Below, one piece after another: positions 31,995 to 44,345 of a DNA stretch of 64,000 bases (positions within the stretch are counted from its first letter, which is position 1; each line of letters begins with the position of its first letter). Made by a program: the position numbers and the translations under genes. The notes beneath the pieces were generated by a model, which was given only the letters and a program-made list of their open reading frames with translations, did not search any database and was not told the DNA's origin. Source of the DNA: Otatea glauca (Eukaryota > Streptophyta > Magnoliopsida > Poales > Poaceae); the NCBI GenBank assembly GCA_036346275.1, contig CM070720.1, positions 12,873,278-12,937,277 of the forward strand. Reading direction: 5' to 3'.

Positions 31995-33278
31995 TTCGGT
32001 TGCCCGATAGGTAATTCTTGTATCCTCACTTTTGTTGTGCCATCGTCCTATAGTCCAGAAAAAAAATTGACCTACAAAAAGTTCTTCATCGGTTCCGCTG
32101 TCCTACAACCCCTTGTGCCTTTGCAATTTTTGTTATTTCGTTTCGCTTGTTGAGTTTATGTCCATCGTCGTTGTCGTGTTGCTGGTTGGAGGTTGTGATC
32201 CTAGTTTCTAGTGGTCCTTTTCCGTTGCCCTAGTTCTTGTTTTGCACCATTAGTCATCCCACCACCGCCAATCCTAAAACAGAACTGTTTGCCATTGCCG
32301 CCGCTCTTATATTTTCTGCTCCGCAAGCCCTAGATAGGTTGCGAGCCGCCTTGTACCAATCGCCCTGCACTGTTGACCACCCTTGTTCACCTGCGATCTT
32401 ACTGCTATTTTAGCCCTAACCGGAAGAAAGAAGTGAAGTCGCAGGCAATTGTGCAGTGTTCAGTAAAACTGCCATAACTTTTGCATACGAACTCCGATGG
32501 GAGCGTACTTTCTTTTGTTTCGAAGAGGACAACGACGCGCATCTAAAAAGTTGATAGGTCAATGACATAGCCATGATCCTCAAAATCATCACCTAAGACT
32601 GCGTTCCGAGCCCTGGAATGTTCCTGTGCTATTTTTGCCAATTTTTTGGTCATCTGTTTAACGTCTTCTCTTGTTCCAAAACGTGAGATTTTTTGTTTTC
32701 CCTTTGAGTTAACAGAAAGATAAGCGAAATGCAAGTGCAAAAAAAAAGTGCCGCACTAAAAAAAAATCAGAAAAAAAAGAAGCAAAAAGAGGAAAGAGAA
32801 GCTGATAATCAGAATTGCTTGCATCTTTTGAGTCCTATGTGCTTTGATATATCCCTTGCTAGGTTGAACTTGTTCTAGGAACACGTTTAGACCAGCAACT
32901 GTGACAAGTACGTTGGACATTTATTCAGCTTGCTAATCTGATTTTGATATTGCTTATTCCTTGCTACTAAATATTACCTTCCGAGCTACACATACTTCTT
33001 ATCAGTTAAGGTTCTCCTTTGCAATCGCCTCACTCATGCTCCATTCACGGTATCACGAACCAGCCACCGGTTGTACCACCTGCTGCTTTGGTAAGAACAT
33101 TTGTAAGGGTGTGGTAAGACGCGTGAGAGTTTGTAATCCCACTGTCCAGTACCTAGTTGTTGATAGGGATAATACTTTGTGCTATCTTCTGTTCTCTACT
33201 AACAATTGAAGTGAACAGGAGGATCAGGATAGTAACCAATGTGTTCTTCATAACGAGCTCCGAGAGATGCTGTGAGAG

Positions 33279-34480
33279 ATGAACGAGACTATGAACAAGC
33301 AAATTCAAAACATGGAGAATGCACTTGACAGAAAAGAGCATAAGCACCAACCAAACTTTAATTCATCTCCTTCTGCTGGTAATGGTAAGAATTTTCCAGT
33401 TCTTCCTTCTTATAATGGATTTGGTGTTGATGCTTATATTGATTGGGAAAAAGAGGTAGATAAAATTCTTTCGCAACGTAACGTCTGTAATAAACGAAAA
33501 ATTAAAGTTGCCGCTAGTGCTTTAACTCTCTGTGCAACAACTTGGTGGAACGATTTTTGTACTTATAAGCCTGTACCACAAACATGGAAACATATGAAAC
33601 GACTTATGAGAGATGAATTTGTTCCTGCTTATCATTCTAAAAAGTTACTTTATGAATTGCAATGTCTACAACAATGTGATAAAACTGTCAAGTCATATTA
33701 CGAGGAATTAAAAACTTTGTTATTGCGTTGTGGTTTAGATGAATCTGGAGAAGCTAAGGAAATAAAATTCTTAAATGGACTAGATATGAAAATTCAGGGT
33801 ATTCTTGTTGATAAGGAATATAGTTCTCTCTCTAGTTTATTTAATCTTGCTTGTGAGATTGAAAATCAAATTGAACATGAAAGACATCTTGTTGAAATTA
33901 ATGTCTATAATTGCCAAAGTGAAGAATTTTCTTTGGAAGAACAGCATCTTGTCGAGTTTCCACTTGCTACTAACTTTTCGCAGAACATTGAGAACAAGAA
34001 CGAGAAGGAAAACACGCAAGAGAAGAAGGGACAGGAGATAATTGCTATCCCATCCATGCCTCCACTAGTGAATGAACATGTCAGTTTTATTTCCAATCTA
34101 AACACGTGTGCTGAAAATAATCAAGTTATTCACCTTGCTAATGAAAAGGATGAGATTAAACCGTTGTCTTCCTTGAATACTTTGGGTTACATTGAATTTG
34201 ATGTCCTATGTGATCTCAATTGTTTAGAGTAGTGATTTTCTATACCTGCTAATTTGTCATGGTCATCCATTGTTAGTTTTCATGCTATTTGCAAATATAA
34301 TGATAAACAAAAGTACATGGTGCATCGAGTTTATATTTGTACCATTTTGAAATCTTCTTTTAATGTGCCATTCTATCAACAACCAACGAATATGTTGCTT
34401 TCTTTGCCGCCTCTTGTTACTATCCTTTTGCAGACCAATGAGCTTGAGTCGAGGATGACTCGAAATCAAGAAGGGGAGGA
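33279..34480 (+). pseudogene. Element E gag, split by a double stop codon
   Basis: The 317-residue ORF (33279-34232) has DAYIDWEKEVDKILSQRN, TTWWNDFCTYKPVPQTWKHM and LKTLLLRCGLDESGEAKEIK, a Ty3/gypsy-type capsid domain. Two adjacent in-frame stops (TAG TGA, 34230-34235) follow DLNCLE. The same frame then stays open from 34254 (HAICKYNDKQKYMVHRVYIC) through to the polypurine tract, ending NQEGEDDE at the LTR. No zinc knuckle is seen. The stops may be decay, since the text on both sides is coherent. Confidence 0.85.
34468..34480 (+). promoter_or_regulatory. Element E polypurine tract
   Basis: aagaaggggagga directly before the 3' LTR start at 34481. Confidence 0.85.
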
Positions 34481-35231
34481 TGATGAGACCATACCGGCCC
34501 AGCAAGCCATGCTTCTATCTCAAGCCAAGACAACGGCCCAACAACTTCTGATGCTCCAATCCCAGCCCAAGATCAAGCCCAATTCGTTCACGAGTCCAGT
34601 TCGGCCCCCAGGACAGCACGTCAATAAAACAACCATATCTTTGTCATACGAAGACCAATTGAGGCGTTCTTGGACTCTAAGGAGAAGCCCACGACGAGAG
34701 CTTTCCAACGGAAGTGGTTTCTGGTCCAAACTCCCTCTGGATCAACGGAAATTGTCAAATCATTATGACGAACAGAATCTACCAGGTGCTGCGCCACCTC
34801 CACTTGGGCCCAAAGGCCTTGTACGACCTAGGGTTTCACGGCCACCCCCTTGGCCACCTCCCTTGCCTTCTTCCTCAAATATATTCAGTAGCCGTCGCTA
34901 GAATAGATGGGTTTTGCTTAAATTACAACTAGAGACTTTGTCAGTTTTTCGCCGTTCATCGGTTTGTGGAACCCCAACTCATGTGCTTAATATTATTCGC
35001 AATTTCATGTTGCATCTTCTACGTTCTTGCTTGTGTTCTCGATTCGCATGTAGAGATTAGCCTTCTTGGCGAGGTCAACCATGTTTGTGCGTGGTTGATA
35101 ACTAAAGGAGCCGTGGTGTAGCGATTGCTGGGTTCGAATCTTTTCTGATTGGAAGCCGGATCGTCAACGTCGAGTTCTCCACCAATCGACTTACCAGTAC
35201 CTGTCGGAAGATCGGGCCACCGTTCCCATCA
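34481..35231 (+). repeat. Element E 3' LTR
   Basis: 751 bp, the same length as the 5' LTR, from tgatgagacc to cgttcccatca. It is followed by the target duplication AGTAC (35232-35236). Confidence 0.95.
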
Positions 35232-35236
35232 AGTAC

Positions 35237-35786
35237 TCTATTCATCCTACCAGCTGCAAGGAACTGTAGCAGCTTGGTGGGAGAATTATCAAGCTATAAT
35301 GCCTCCAAACCAAGTTACCCTTGGGAAGCTTTTAAGGAGGCTTTTCGAAAAACTCACATTCCATCTAGTCTGATGGAGTTTAAGAAAATGGAATTCCTGG
35401 ATATTTGCCAAGGCAACATGACAGTGGTAGAGTATCTCCATCGCTTCAATTTTTTGGCTCGATATGCTCCCTCTGAAGTCACCACAGAAGAGAAAAGGGT
35501 TCAGCGTTTCAGGGAACATTTGAACGATGAAATTAAATGGACCCTTGTGGCCCATGATATCCATGATTTTCAAACTTTGGTGGACAAGGCCCTTCGAGTT
35601 GAGCAAGGCACTCGAACAATTTCTTAATCGCGAAAGCAAAAATGGATGGCCAGGAAGAATATGAGTGTTAATCCTTCTAAGCCACGATTTGGGCAATCAT
35701 TCAATCCCAAATCTTCTGCTCCACCATTTCAGCAAAGACGTTAAGGTCAACCACCTCGACCTCAAGCTTCTCGCCAACAGCCTCCT
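35237..35786 (+). pseudogene. Element D gag, part 2
   Basis: It resumes after E with SSYQLQGTVAAWWENYQAI, frameshifts at about 35330, and continues in 35274-35627 with FKEAFRKTHIPSSLMEFKKM and ERHLND-like capsid text, stopping after EQGTRTIS. The Gln/Pro-rich linker follows to 35786, where solo LTR F is inserted. Confidence 0.85.
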
Positions 35787-36057
35787 TGTGAGACCCCGTT
35801 CTGATGAACAGGAACTCCATGTGATTACTGTGCTATTCCCTGGATCAGTAGCTAGCACTCACATGTTTACAACATTTGTATCAAACTCATACAAGCGAAC
35901 TCACAGAAGAACTTTCATTACTGAAATAATTATACAAAGTTCAGTACAATTTTAAACCATCTTAACAGCGGAAATTAAAAACGGAAAACCAAAAGGAACT
36001 GAAACTCCAAAATGCCTTGCGGTTGCCCACTAAACCCTCAGGCACTGACTAGGCTAC

Positions 36058-36134
36058 CTAGAAGAGGCTATCGTCGAAACCCCCGAGACCTGCCTGAAAG
36101 AACGCGTCGTCCGGCAGATCACAATCTTCTTCCT
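36058..36134 (-). other. LTR-embedded acidic exon 2 (element F), hypothetical
   Basis: After the minus-strand acceptor tgtctcag, two bases complete a split codon, then EEEDCDLPDDAFFQAGL and GGFDDSLF end in TAG (36060-36058). The ending is close to that of D. The stop is 271 nt before the LTR end. The hairpin (plus 36157-36172) is 21 nt before the acceptor. Confidence 0.45.
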
Positions 36135-37368
36135 CTGAGACAGCAGATGCAAGATTGAGTACATTGGTACTCAGCAAGACTTATATTGGTTCACAGATGC
36201 AAATAAATAATTATGCAGGTTGAACAAATGACAGGCTATGGTTATTTTGCGGTTGCATAAAAACATTAAATAAGTAAGCATAATAGATTGCAACATCGCA
36301 TTTTTAATAAAAGCAATTGAAGGACAGAATTGTAAGCAAAAATATACTAGATTCTCAACTCAGTCTACCCGACTGCATATAACCCCGGTGTTGATCCTTT
36401 GACACAAAAGAAGGTTGCAAAACAGTTACCAAAGTTTCAACCCATTTTGAAAACACCAAAACTCTAGCATTGGGAGGATTTTCCCCAAGTGCCCATTACC
36501 GCGGGCGCGGCTAATCGATCAGATTTTTCACTCTGCAGAGGTGTACACTTTACCCACAAGGAATGATCAACCTCTTTCGCAAAGCGCTTAACACACTTCC
36601 TTCTGTGTCGGCAAGGAGATCATACAAAGCATTACATTATTTAGACATGACTTTACACCAGCCCGGGACGTTAACCCTCGCCCTGAAGACAGAGACACAC
36701 ACCCAAGCCGTGGATCCACATTTATCACACACACACCACGTTTCTGTCCAGGGCAAGGCGTACACCGTTGCATCGGTATGTAAAAACCCCTACAGACAGA
36801 CCTGACCGGACTGCCTGTGCAAATCTCCCGCCTTCCATAGATGCAAAGCCAAGTCTAAACAACTTATTAAGCTAAGACCCGCCCATACAAGCCCTTGTGG
36901 TTGCACGGAAACATGGTTCTACAACATCCCATTTGCTCGGTCCTTAAACCGACACGGCGATACTCCACCCTAGCTACGTGCATATCTCTTTGCACAACCG
37001 GCTAGCGCCAAATAATCACCCGCGTCAAAACATAGTTTTGTTTGAAGGTTTTTAGCAAACTACCATCAACCAATTTCCAAGACATTATATGACGGTTGAA
37101 AAGATTGAAAACCAACAAGCGACTAAAGCAGGAATATTATTATGCTAGCGGTTATACCCAAACGACATTACATATGTCTAGCTCAATCTAAGGTTTACAA
37201 GGTCCACAAGTCCATACAGATTGAGGCAAACCATAATTTACAGGATTAACTACAGTTCTAACCCAAATTAGCACTTTTAGGGGGAATTATCCGGATGCAC
37301 TGTACATAAGCAAAAACAACATATAGTAGGTGAATTATCAGGCTCAACGTGATCAAGGAGTTGCTTGC

Positions 37369-37443
37369 CTTGCAAATCACTGTCAGGAATAAGATCTGGA
37401 TCTGCAGAACCGCCTTCTTCTTCTTCAATGAAATCGGTCTCTA
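37369..37443 (-). other. LTR-embedded acidic exon 1 (element F), hypothetical
   Basis: After the minus-strand acceptor cttagcag, TA and 24 codons read ETDFIEEEEGGSADPDLIP and DSDLQ, then one base and the GC-type donor CAAG|GCAAGC. Entry and exit phases equal those in B and D. The interval to exon 2 is 1,234 bp. Confidence 0.45.
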
Positions 37444-40400
37444 CTGCTAAGCGAACAAGAAGAAAAAGAGAATATCAGCAACTTCAAATGGCAAAAAGAA
37501 AACAGACAGATAAACAGGTAAACACAAATTCGAATCAAACAGGCGACTGCTATTCCAGAAATATTCGAACTTAAACATCGAATTATAGATGCTAAAATTA
37601 TTTGAAAAGAAAAGATTGATCATTAGCCACTTAGGAGGATGCAACACACAAAGAACAGAGCCCTCTCTGTTTTTCTCAACAAAATCAAGAAAAAAGCACT
37701 TGAGAGACCATATCAACTAGGGTTATAAACCTAACAAGATTGATGTACATTAACTACAGAAATTAGAGTTTAAGTCTTGGATTAGCTAAAGCATAACTTA
37801 ATTATCAAATCTAACTACTTCTTTTATCTTTTAGGGTTTAGATGAAGCTTGAAAACTATTGTTGAAAAGGCTTGGTTAAACTCTAGACTTGGCTACAAAA
37901 CTGGCTAAGGACAGGACTAAACAACAGCACTTAAGGTTATTTCTCTTATGAAAACTAAGTGAACTAAAGCTCTAAAACAGAATATTTTTCTGGAATCTAG
38001 TAGAACAAACTTTGGTTATCAATTCTACACTATTCTTCCAAAATTTCTTACTTGGATGAGTTATTTCACACATGGTTGAAAAAGCTTGATTGTTTCAATT
38101 TTTCAACAAAACATAAAAACTAGCCTCATTCCCTTAACTTGCTTTGTATACCAACCTTAGCAAAACATCATTCTTTTTCCAGAATCTACTAGAATATACT
38201 TTGTGAAATGCTTCTATACCATTTTTACATTTCTTCTCATTCATATAATCCATTTTATCATATGTTGAAAAGGGCTATATGAACATAAAAACTAACTTAT
38301 AACCTTTCCATCTTTTGCTTTCACTTATTACTAAACTATTTAACATCTTTTATCCATTTTCATCCTGACATCAGGGAAAGATCCTAAAAGCATTTTAAAA
38401 GTGAATTTGAGTTATTTTGAACTTGTTCATAACAAATTACATCTATTTTGGTTATAACTAGTATTGTTTTTCTTAATTGAACAACTATCATAAATACTTT
38501 TCTTTAAGTATTTTCACAAGAGCAACTCCCCATGATTATAGCTAACCAGGATGAACTTTTAAACATTCAAACTTTAGTCTTTTCTTTCATTTACTCGTTT
38601 TCCTTTTTCATGTTTAATATTCATTTTTGAGTAAATATGATATATATATAAAAAAAAGTATTAAGGAAACATTTGGTTTATTTGGAATACTCATAGCTCA
38701 GGGATTCTACAAAAACTTACTTTTCCTTAATTGGATCATCCCAAAAATATTTTATTCTTCACACCTTAAATACACTTAGGCTTCTATTTCATTTTTCCTA
38801 AAATCACACTTTACTCATCTTCAGAAATTTTTGCATATTCTGAAACTACAGCCTTTTATACGAATTTATAAATTTGTTTCACTAAATTTGGCCAGATGAT
38901 TCAAAAGTTATGAGCATTTGAATTTGATCGGTTTCAAAATCATTCAAAAATCGAAAATACGCTTTCAATCGGAGAAAACGGCTTTCTGCGCGCGCGCTAA
39001 AACTGAGTTCAAATGCTCTGACCCGCTGACGTGTGGGACCCGCCAGTCAGCGACTCAGATCAGGGCACCGCGGTTCTTTGCTCGCCGCCGGCGAACTAGC
39101 TCCGCCGCGGCCGAATGGGCACCGGTTCTAGCTTCACCGTGCCAAGACGAGTCTAGGGGTGGTGCTACTTCACCGGGAGGTGGCCGGGAAGATGGTCGCC
39201 ACCGCGAGGGTGCGGCGGCGCCATGACCACGACGGCGAAAGCTCGGCTAGGGGCAAAATTTCCGGCGACCTAGGGTTCGTACAGCTACAGTGGATCAAGG
39301 AGATGCGAGTTCACCTGATGGCTGGGTCGGAGAAAGTCTGGTACGGCCTGCCACCGTGCGCCGGCCGGGAGGAAGAAGAACGGCGGCTCAACGGCGCTGC
39401 AGCCAAAATGAATCCAAAATGGCGAGTGATCAGCAATCCTGGGATGATGAGGGAGCTCGGAAGCAATCAATTTGGAGGATTGAGTGAGGACTCACCCGAT
39501 TCAACGTTTCCCCCCCCTTCTCGAGTTCCTCCGGCTCAACGGGGAAGACGACGCCCCTTGAGGCTCTCGGCTCGGCAAAATGGAAAGGTGAGGTGCGTGA
39601 GGGCACTGCGACGCGAGCACAAGGCTTAAAGCCGTATGGAATCGATCGAGTTCGCGGTTTTGGCTCGAGTTGGAACGAACGACTTCGGTCGGTTCTTCTG
39701 TGCCAGGCGCAACCCATGCGCAAACTCGTCTCCGAGACGGCTCGAGCGGGATCAAGTGGGCACAGGCGAGGGGGAGAAGCTCTACTCGCGACGTGGAAGC
39801 CATCGAGCTCGGCCGGACGAGGCAGGTGAAGCCGACGCCGAAGGACGAGCGGGGGCGCGACATCGCCTCGGCCAGGAGAAGAAAGGGAAGAGCAAAACGC
39901 ATGTGAGACTGGCGTGTGGGACCGGGGCCCACTGGCAGCGAGACAGCCTCGCCTCAGCTGACCGGCTCGTCAGCGGGTCAACAGGGCTGGGCCCACTGTC
40001 CGCTGAAATAGTCGATTTTAATGTGATTTGACAGAACGAGAATTCTCTAGGTTTCTCATTTGTTTAAGCTTTAAACTAATCCCAAATTTTCTCAAAATTT
40101 TTGACTAAGTCCCACTGAGAGTCACACGTCTACTACAAAATTTTGAGACAAAAACTCCTTCTAGGTGATTTGTTAAAATTCTGACACTGTACCCAGGTTC
40201 TGAATTTCGATTTCGGTTTTTGATTTAATTATAGGTTCATTTCTTACAATTTATTTTTGAGACTTTTTGGACAGGTTCCAATCCATATAGTTGGATTACT
40301 TTAAAATTTTCAATTCAAAAAGATGAGCCGTTATTTTATACAAATTCTGACAATCATTTTCCTTACATTCTGGACCCACTGTTTTTGAATTTTTAAGAGG

Positions 40401-40819
40401 CTTATTTCAATTCATTTAATTACAAAAATTTTACCAGTGATGAATCATATCGCCAGGGATTTACATAAATTTTCTTGGCTTTTCTTGATATTGATTATTT
40501 TTCTTTCTACTTTTTGATTCACTGTTTTTAACCAAAAAGTAGATCCATAATTCATTTAGCTTGACCCCAGGTTTATAAAAATTTTACTTACTGATCAAAC
40601 ATTTAGATCAGCTCAAATGGAATTCATGATAAAATTTTCTAAATTTTATTTTCATCTTTTTACCTTTTCCTTGTTTTTCCCCTTTTCATTTAATCTTTTC
40701 GTATAGCACAAAAGTCTAAGAAATCCTAATTGGATCGAATAACACTTAGAACTTCAAAATCCCTTAAATTAAAACTTAAACTGTTTATTTTTCACTGTTC
40801 CAATTTCCAGGTCGTTACA

Positions 40820-41030
40820 CTCTTGCTCGCCGCGCCAGTAATATTGGCAAGCGGTCTTCGGGTGGTCAAAACCCGGCAGCCAATGTAACCTGTTTCCACT
40901 ACAATGAGCAGGGGCATTATGCTAATAAATGTCCAAAGAAAAATTCAACTCGTTCGCAATCCAAGGGAGCTCAACAACGACCCCCAGGTCACCCACAAGG
41001 ATCTGGAGGACCACAACCGTCAGGATAGCC
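40820..41030 (+). pseudogene. Element D gag, part 3 with a damaged zinc knuckle
   Basis: After F the gag C-terminus resumes. The knuckle reads [14 protein letters not shown] at about 40890-40931, where the second Cys of the CCHC motif is Tyr. A Ser/Gln/Pro-rich tail ends in a stop at about 41028. The loss of one zinc ligand would impair RNA binding in the family. Confidence 0.85.
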
Positions 41031-41912
41031 CCTAATAATTTTCAAGGACCTACTCGCGATCGCTTGCATCATGTGACCGCTGAAGATACAAGGGAGGCAC
41101 CTGACGTGGTGATAGGTATGTTGCTAATCCACTCTATTCCAACTTTGGTGTTATTTGATTCTGTAGCTTCGCATTCTTTCATTTCCAAGAAATTTGTGGA
41201 TCAAAATGAAATTCCTATTGATCTTTTGCCTTCTATCATGATAATATCTTCCCCTGGAGCCAAAATTAAAACTTCTAGTCTTTGCCCTAGAGTCAGCATT
41301 GAAATAAATGGAGTATTATTTTATGCTGATCTCATCATTATCGAAACTCAAGGCTTAGATATAATTCTTGGTATGGATTGGTTATCCAAGCATAAAGGCT
41401 GTATAGATTGTGCTAATCGATCCATATCCTTGCTAAGCCCAGAAGAAATTATGGTAGAGTTCTCGTCCAACCAAGATAAATCACCTTCCCAATCATTCCT
41501 TTGTTCTACCTCAATGAAAGAACTCTCTCAAGTACCTGTAGTTTGTGATTATCCTAATGTTTTTCCAAATGAGCTACCAGGTTTACCTCCAGATAGAGAC
41601 ATGGAATTTGTTATCAATCTTATCCCCGGTACCGCTCCAATTTCTAAACGTCCTTATCGAATGGCCCCAACTGAATTGGTTGAACTTAAGAAGCAAATTA
41701 AAGAACAATTGGACAAAGGGTTCATTTGCCCCAGTTCATCTCCTTGGGGAAGTCCAGTTCTGTTTGTTAACAAAAAGGATGGTAGTCTACGCATGTGCAT
41801 AGATTATCGTGCTTTAAATAACATCACCATCAAAAATAAATATCCTCTTCCTCGCATTGATGATCTATTTGATCAATTGAGTGGTGCTCGAGTCTTTAAA
41901 AGATTGACTTAA
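40929..41912 (+). pseudogene. Element D protease and N-terminal RT
   Basis: The open frame carries [20 protein letters not shown], then [15 protein letters not shown] and [14 protein letters not shown]: a Ty3/gypsy protease whose DSG active site is DSV (Gly to Val). RT starts with [38 protein letters not shown] and [17 protein letters not shown] frameshift at about 41898-41912 ends the frame at the KIDL motif. Confidence 0.9.
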
Positions 41913-42890
41913 GACATGGGTACTACCAACTAAAAATCAGACCCTGTGATATTCCAAAAACTGCATTTACCACTCGATATGGACTCTTTGAGTATGTCGT
42001 GATGTCCTTCGGACTAACCAATGCTCCCGCAAGTTTTATGTGCCTTATGAATAAGGTCTTTATGGAGTATTTGGACAAGTTCGTTGTGGTATTCATTGAT
42101 GATATTCTCATCTATTCCAAATCTGAAGAAGAACATGCGCAACATTTGCACATGGTTCTTGAAAATCTTTGAGTCCACCGACTCTATGCCAAATTTGAAA
42201 AATGTGATTTTTGGCTAAAGGAAATTGCATTTCTTGGTCATATTCTTTCAGAAAGAGGTATTTCTGTTGACCCCAGTAAAATTCAAGCTGTTCAAGCCTG
42301 GGAACAACCCAACTCTGTTCCTCAGATTTGAAGTTTTCTCAGTTTAGCGGGATATTATAGCCGCTTTATCGAAAACTTTTCCAAAATCGCTAGACCGATG
42401 ACTCAGCTATTAAAAAAAGAAAAGAAGTTTGAATGGACACCCGAATGTGAATCAAGTTTTCAAGAATTGAAGAAAAGGCTAACTACAACACCTGTCCTTG
42501 CGTTGCCTGATGTCCATAAGAATTTTGACGTCTTCTGTGATGAATCACGACACGGTCTCAGATGCATGTTGATGCAAGAATCCAGAGTTGTAGCATATGC
42601 TTCTCGACAGCTCCGTCCCCATGAGCAAAACTATCCTACCCATGACTTGGAATTAGCAGCTGTGGTTCATGCTCTAAAGATTTGGCATTATTACCTCATT
42701 GGTAATCGATGCAATGTATTCACTGATCATAAAAGCAAGAAATATTTCTTCACTCAACCGGACTTGAACCTTAGACAAAGAAGATGGTTGGAGCTAATTA
42801 AGGACTATGATCTTAGCATTAATTACCACCAGGTAAAGCTAATGTCGTAGCCGACGCCCTTAGTCGGGAACTCCACTGTATCTCCATCTC
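41913..42890 (+). pseudogene. Element D RT catalytic part and RNase H
   Basis: It continues in other frames: [20 protein letters not shown], the catalytic [10 protein letters not shown] (about 42090-42119), an in-frame stop at about 42170 and another near 42329. From 42398 it is open again with RNase H ([55 protein letters not shown]), up to a frameshift at about 42831 in the usual [12 protein letters not shown] stretch. Confidence 0.9.
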
Positions 42891-44180
42891 GGCTTTTCAC
42901 TGAACAATCTGAATTGCAAAATGAATTTCAAAAGCTTAATTTAGGAATTATTGAAAAAGGATTTCTGGCTGCACTGGAAGTGAAACCAACCTTGAAACTC
43001 CAAATTAAAGCTGCCCAACTTGTTGATGAAGCCATCATCAAGATCCGAGAAGAGTTAAGGCAAGGCATTGAATCTGAATTCATGAAGGTTATGATGACCT
43101 TATTATGCATAAAAAACAAATTTATATTCCCAATGATTCCGAGCTTAAGAATTTGATCCTAAAAGAAGCTCATGAATCACCTCTCTCAATACATCCCGGG
43201 TGTACAAAAATGTATCAAGATCTCCGGCAAGAATATTGGTGGCCCGGCATGAAAAAGGATATCACAGCATATGTTGCAATTTGCGACGTATGTCGTCGAG
43301 TTAAAACCGAACATCAACGTCCTGCTGGACTCCTTCAGCCTTTAAAAGTTCCTGAATGGAAATGGGATGATATCAGCATGGATTTCATCACTGGTCTGCC
43401 TAGGACCAGAAAAGGACATGACTTTATTTGGGTAATCGTGGATCGATTAACTAAAGTGGCCCACTTTATACCTGTCAAGACCACTCATTCTGGAGATAAG
43501 CTTGCCGAACTATATTTGGAAAATATTGTTCGTTTGCCTGGAGTCCCAAAGACCATTGTCTCTGATCGGGGATCCCACTTTACGTCCTGTTTCTGGGAAA
43601 GTTTGCATGATCTTCTGGGGACTAAGCTAAATTTCAGTATAGCTTATCATCCTCAAACAAACGGTCAAACAGAAAGGACTAACCAAATCTTGGAAGACAT
43701 GTTAAGAGCCTGTGTACTATCTTATAGTACTAATTGGGAAAAGAGTTTAGCATTCGCCGAGTTCTCTTATAATAATAGTTTCCAAGCCAGTCTCCAAATG
43801 TCGCCTTTTGAGGCACTCTATGGAAGAAAGTGCAGAACACCTCTCTTTTGGTCTGAAGTAGGTGAAAGAAAGTTCTTCGGACCAAATCTCATCCAAGAAG
43901 GTCAAAAGCAAGTGGATATGATCAGAAGTCGATTAAAAAAGGCTCAATCTAGTCAAAAGAGTTACACCGACAATCGTCGACGTGAACTCAGCTTCGAAGT
44001 CGGTGATCATGTCTATCTAAAAGTCTCACCTCTCCGCGAGTTTGTCGTTTTCACGTCCGGGGGAAGCTGGCTCCTCGATACATTGGCCCATATCAAATCC
44101 TTGAGAAAATGGGTGAGATGGCTTACAAATTGGAATTGCCACCCCAATTATCTGAAGTGCATGATGTTTTCCATGTGTCC
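42891..44180 (+). pseudogene. Element D integrase
   Basis: The N-terminal spacer (42914-43110) is frameshifted. The ORF 43105-44328 has the HHCC zinc-binding region (HPGCTKMYQDLRQEYWWPGM, CDVCRRVK) and the DDE core in SMDFITGLP, VSDRGSHFTS and PQTNGQTERTNQ. The tail up to GDHVYLKVSPL is in frame. A frameshift near 44036 moves GPYQILEKMGEMAYKLELP-type text to another frame. The catalytic core itself is intact. Confidence 0.9.
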
Positions 44181-44345
44181 CAACTTAAAAAGTGCTTGCG
44201 TGTTCCTATTGAACTCGCAAATCTGGAAAACATCGATCTTCATCCTGGTCTATCCTATTGAGAGCATCCAATCTGCATTCATGAAGAGGCAGAACGCCAT
44301 ACCAGGAATAAGTCCCACAAAATGCTAAAAGTTTAATGGAGCAAC
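44181..44345 (+). pseudogene. Element D chromodomain, first part
   Basis: The text HDVFHVSQLKKCLRVP, then NLENIDLHPGLSY and RHTRNKSHKMLKV-WSN is the C-terminal chromodomain region of chromoviruses. In the family it can direct integration to modified histones. The Gln codon of KVQWSN is now TTA. It is cut after WSN by solo LTR G. Confidence 0.8.

Larger units (their letters stand above)
31230..35231 (+). mobile_element. Element E: gag-only (TR-GAG type) LTR retrotransposon, complete
   Basis: Two 751-bp LTRs (31230-31980 and 34481-35231; tgat...atca) flank an internal part of 2,500 bp. The primer-binding site is at 31983, a polypurine tract aagaaggggagga ends at 34480, and the target duplication is AGTAC. 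The only protein is a gag; no protease, RT or integrase is seen. It fits the gag-only class that depends on pol from other Ty3/gypsy elements. Confidence 0.95.
35787..40819 (-). repeat. Element F: 5-kb Ty3/gypsy solo LTR, minus orientation
   Basis: Read on the minus strand it starts TGTAACGACCTGG (40819) and ends GGGGTCTCACA (35787). The flanks are CTCCT (35782-35786) and CTCTT (40820-40824), a one-mismatch 5-bp target duplication. It shares modules with the D and B LTRs, including the tgcagaggtgtacac region (36534) and GAGTAC hairpin, with a GC-rich core at 39000-39950. It has no primer site or second LTR, so it is a solo LTR left by LTR-LTR recombination. Open frames in the GC-rich core are not genes. 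Confidence 0.8.

Noticed and set aside
34254..34901. 215-residue ORF that runs from E internal region into its 3' LTR
   Set aside because: Only the part before 34481 is gag-like; the rest is LTR read-through.
38918..40031. Several open frames on both strands in the GC-rich part of F
   Set aside because: Arise from high GC content in an LTR; no domain, no agreement between strands.
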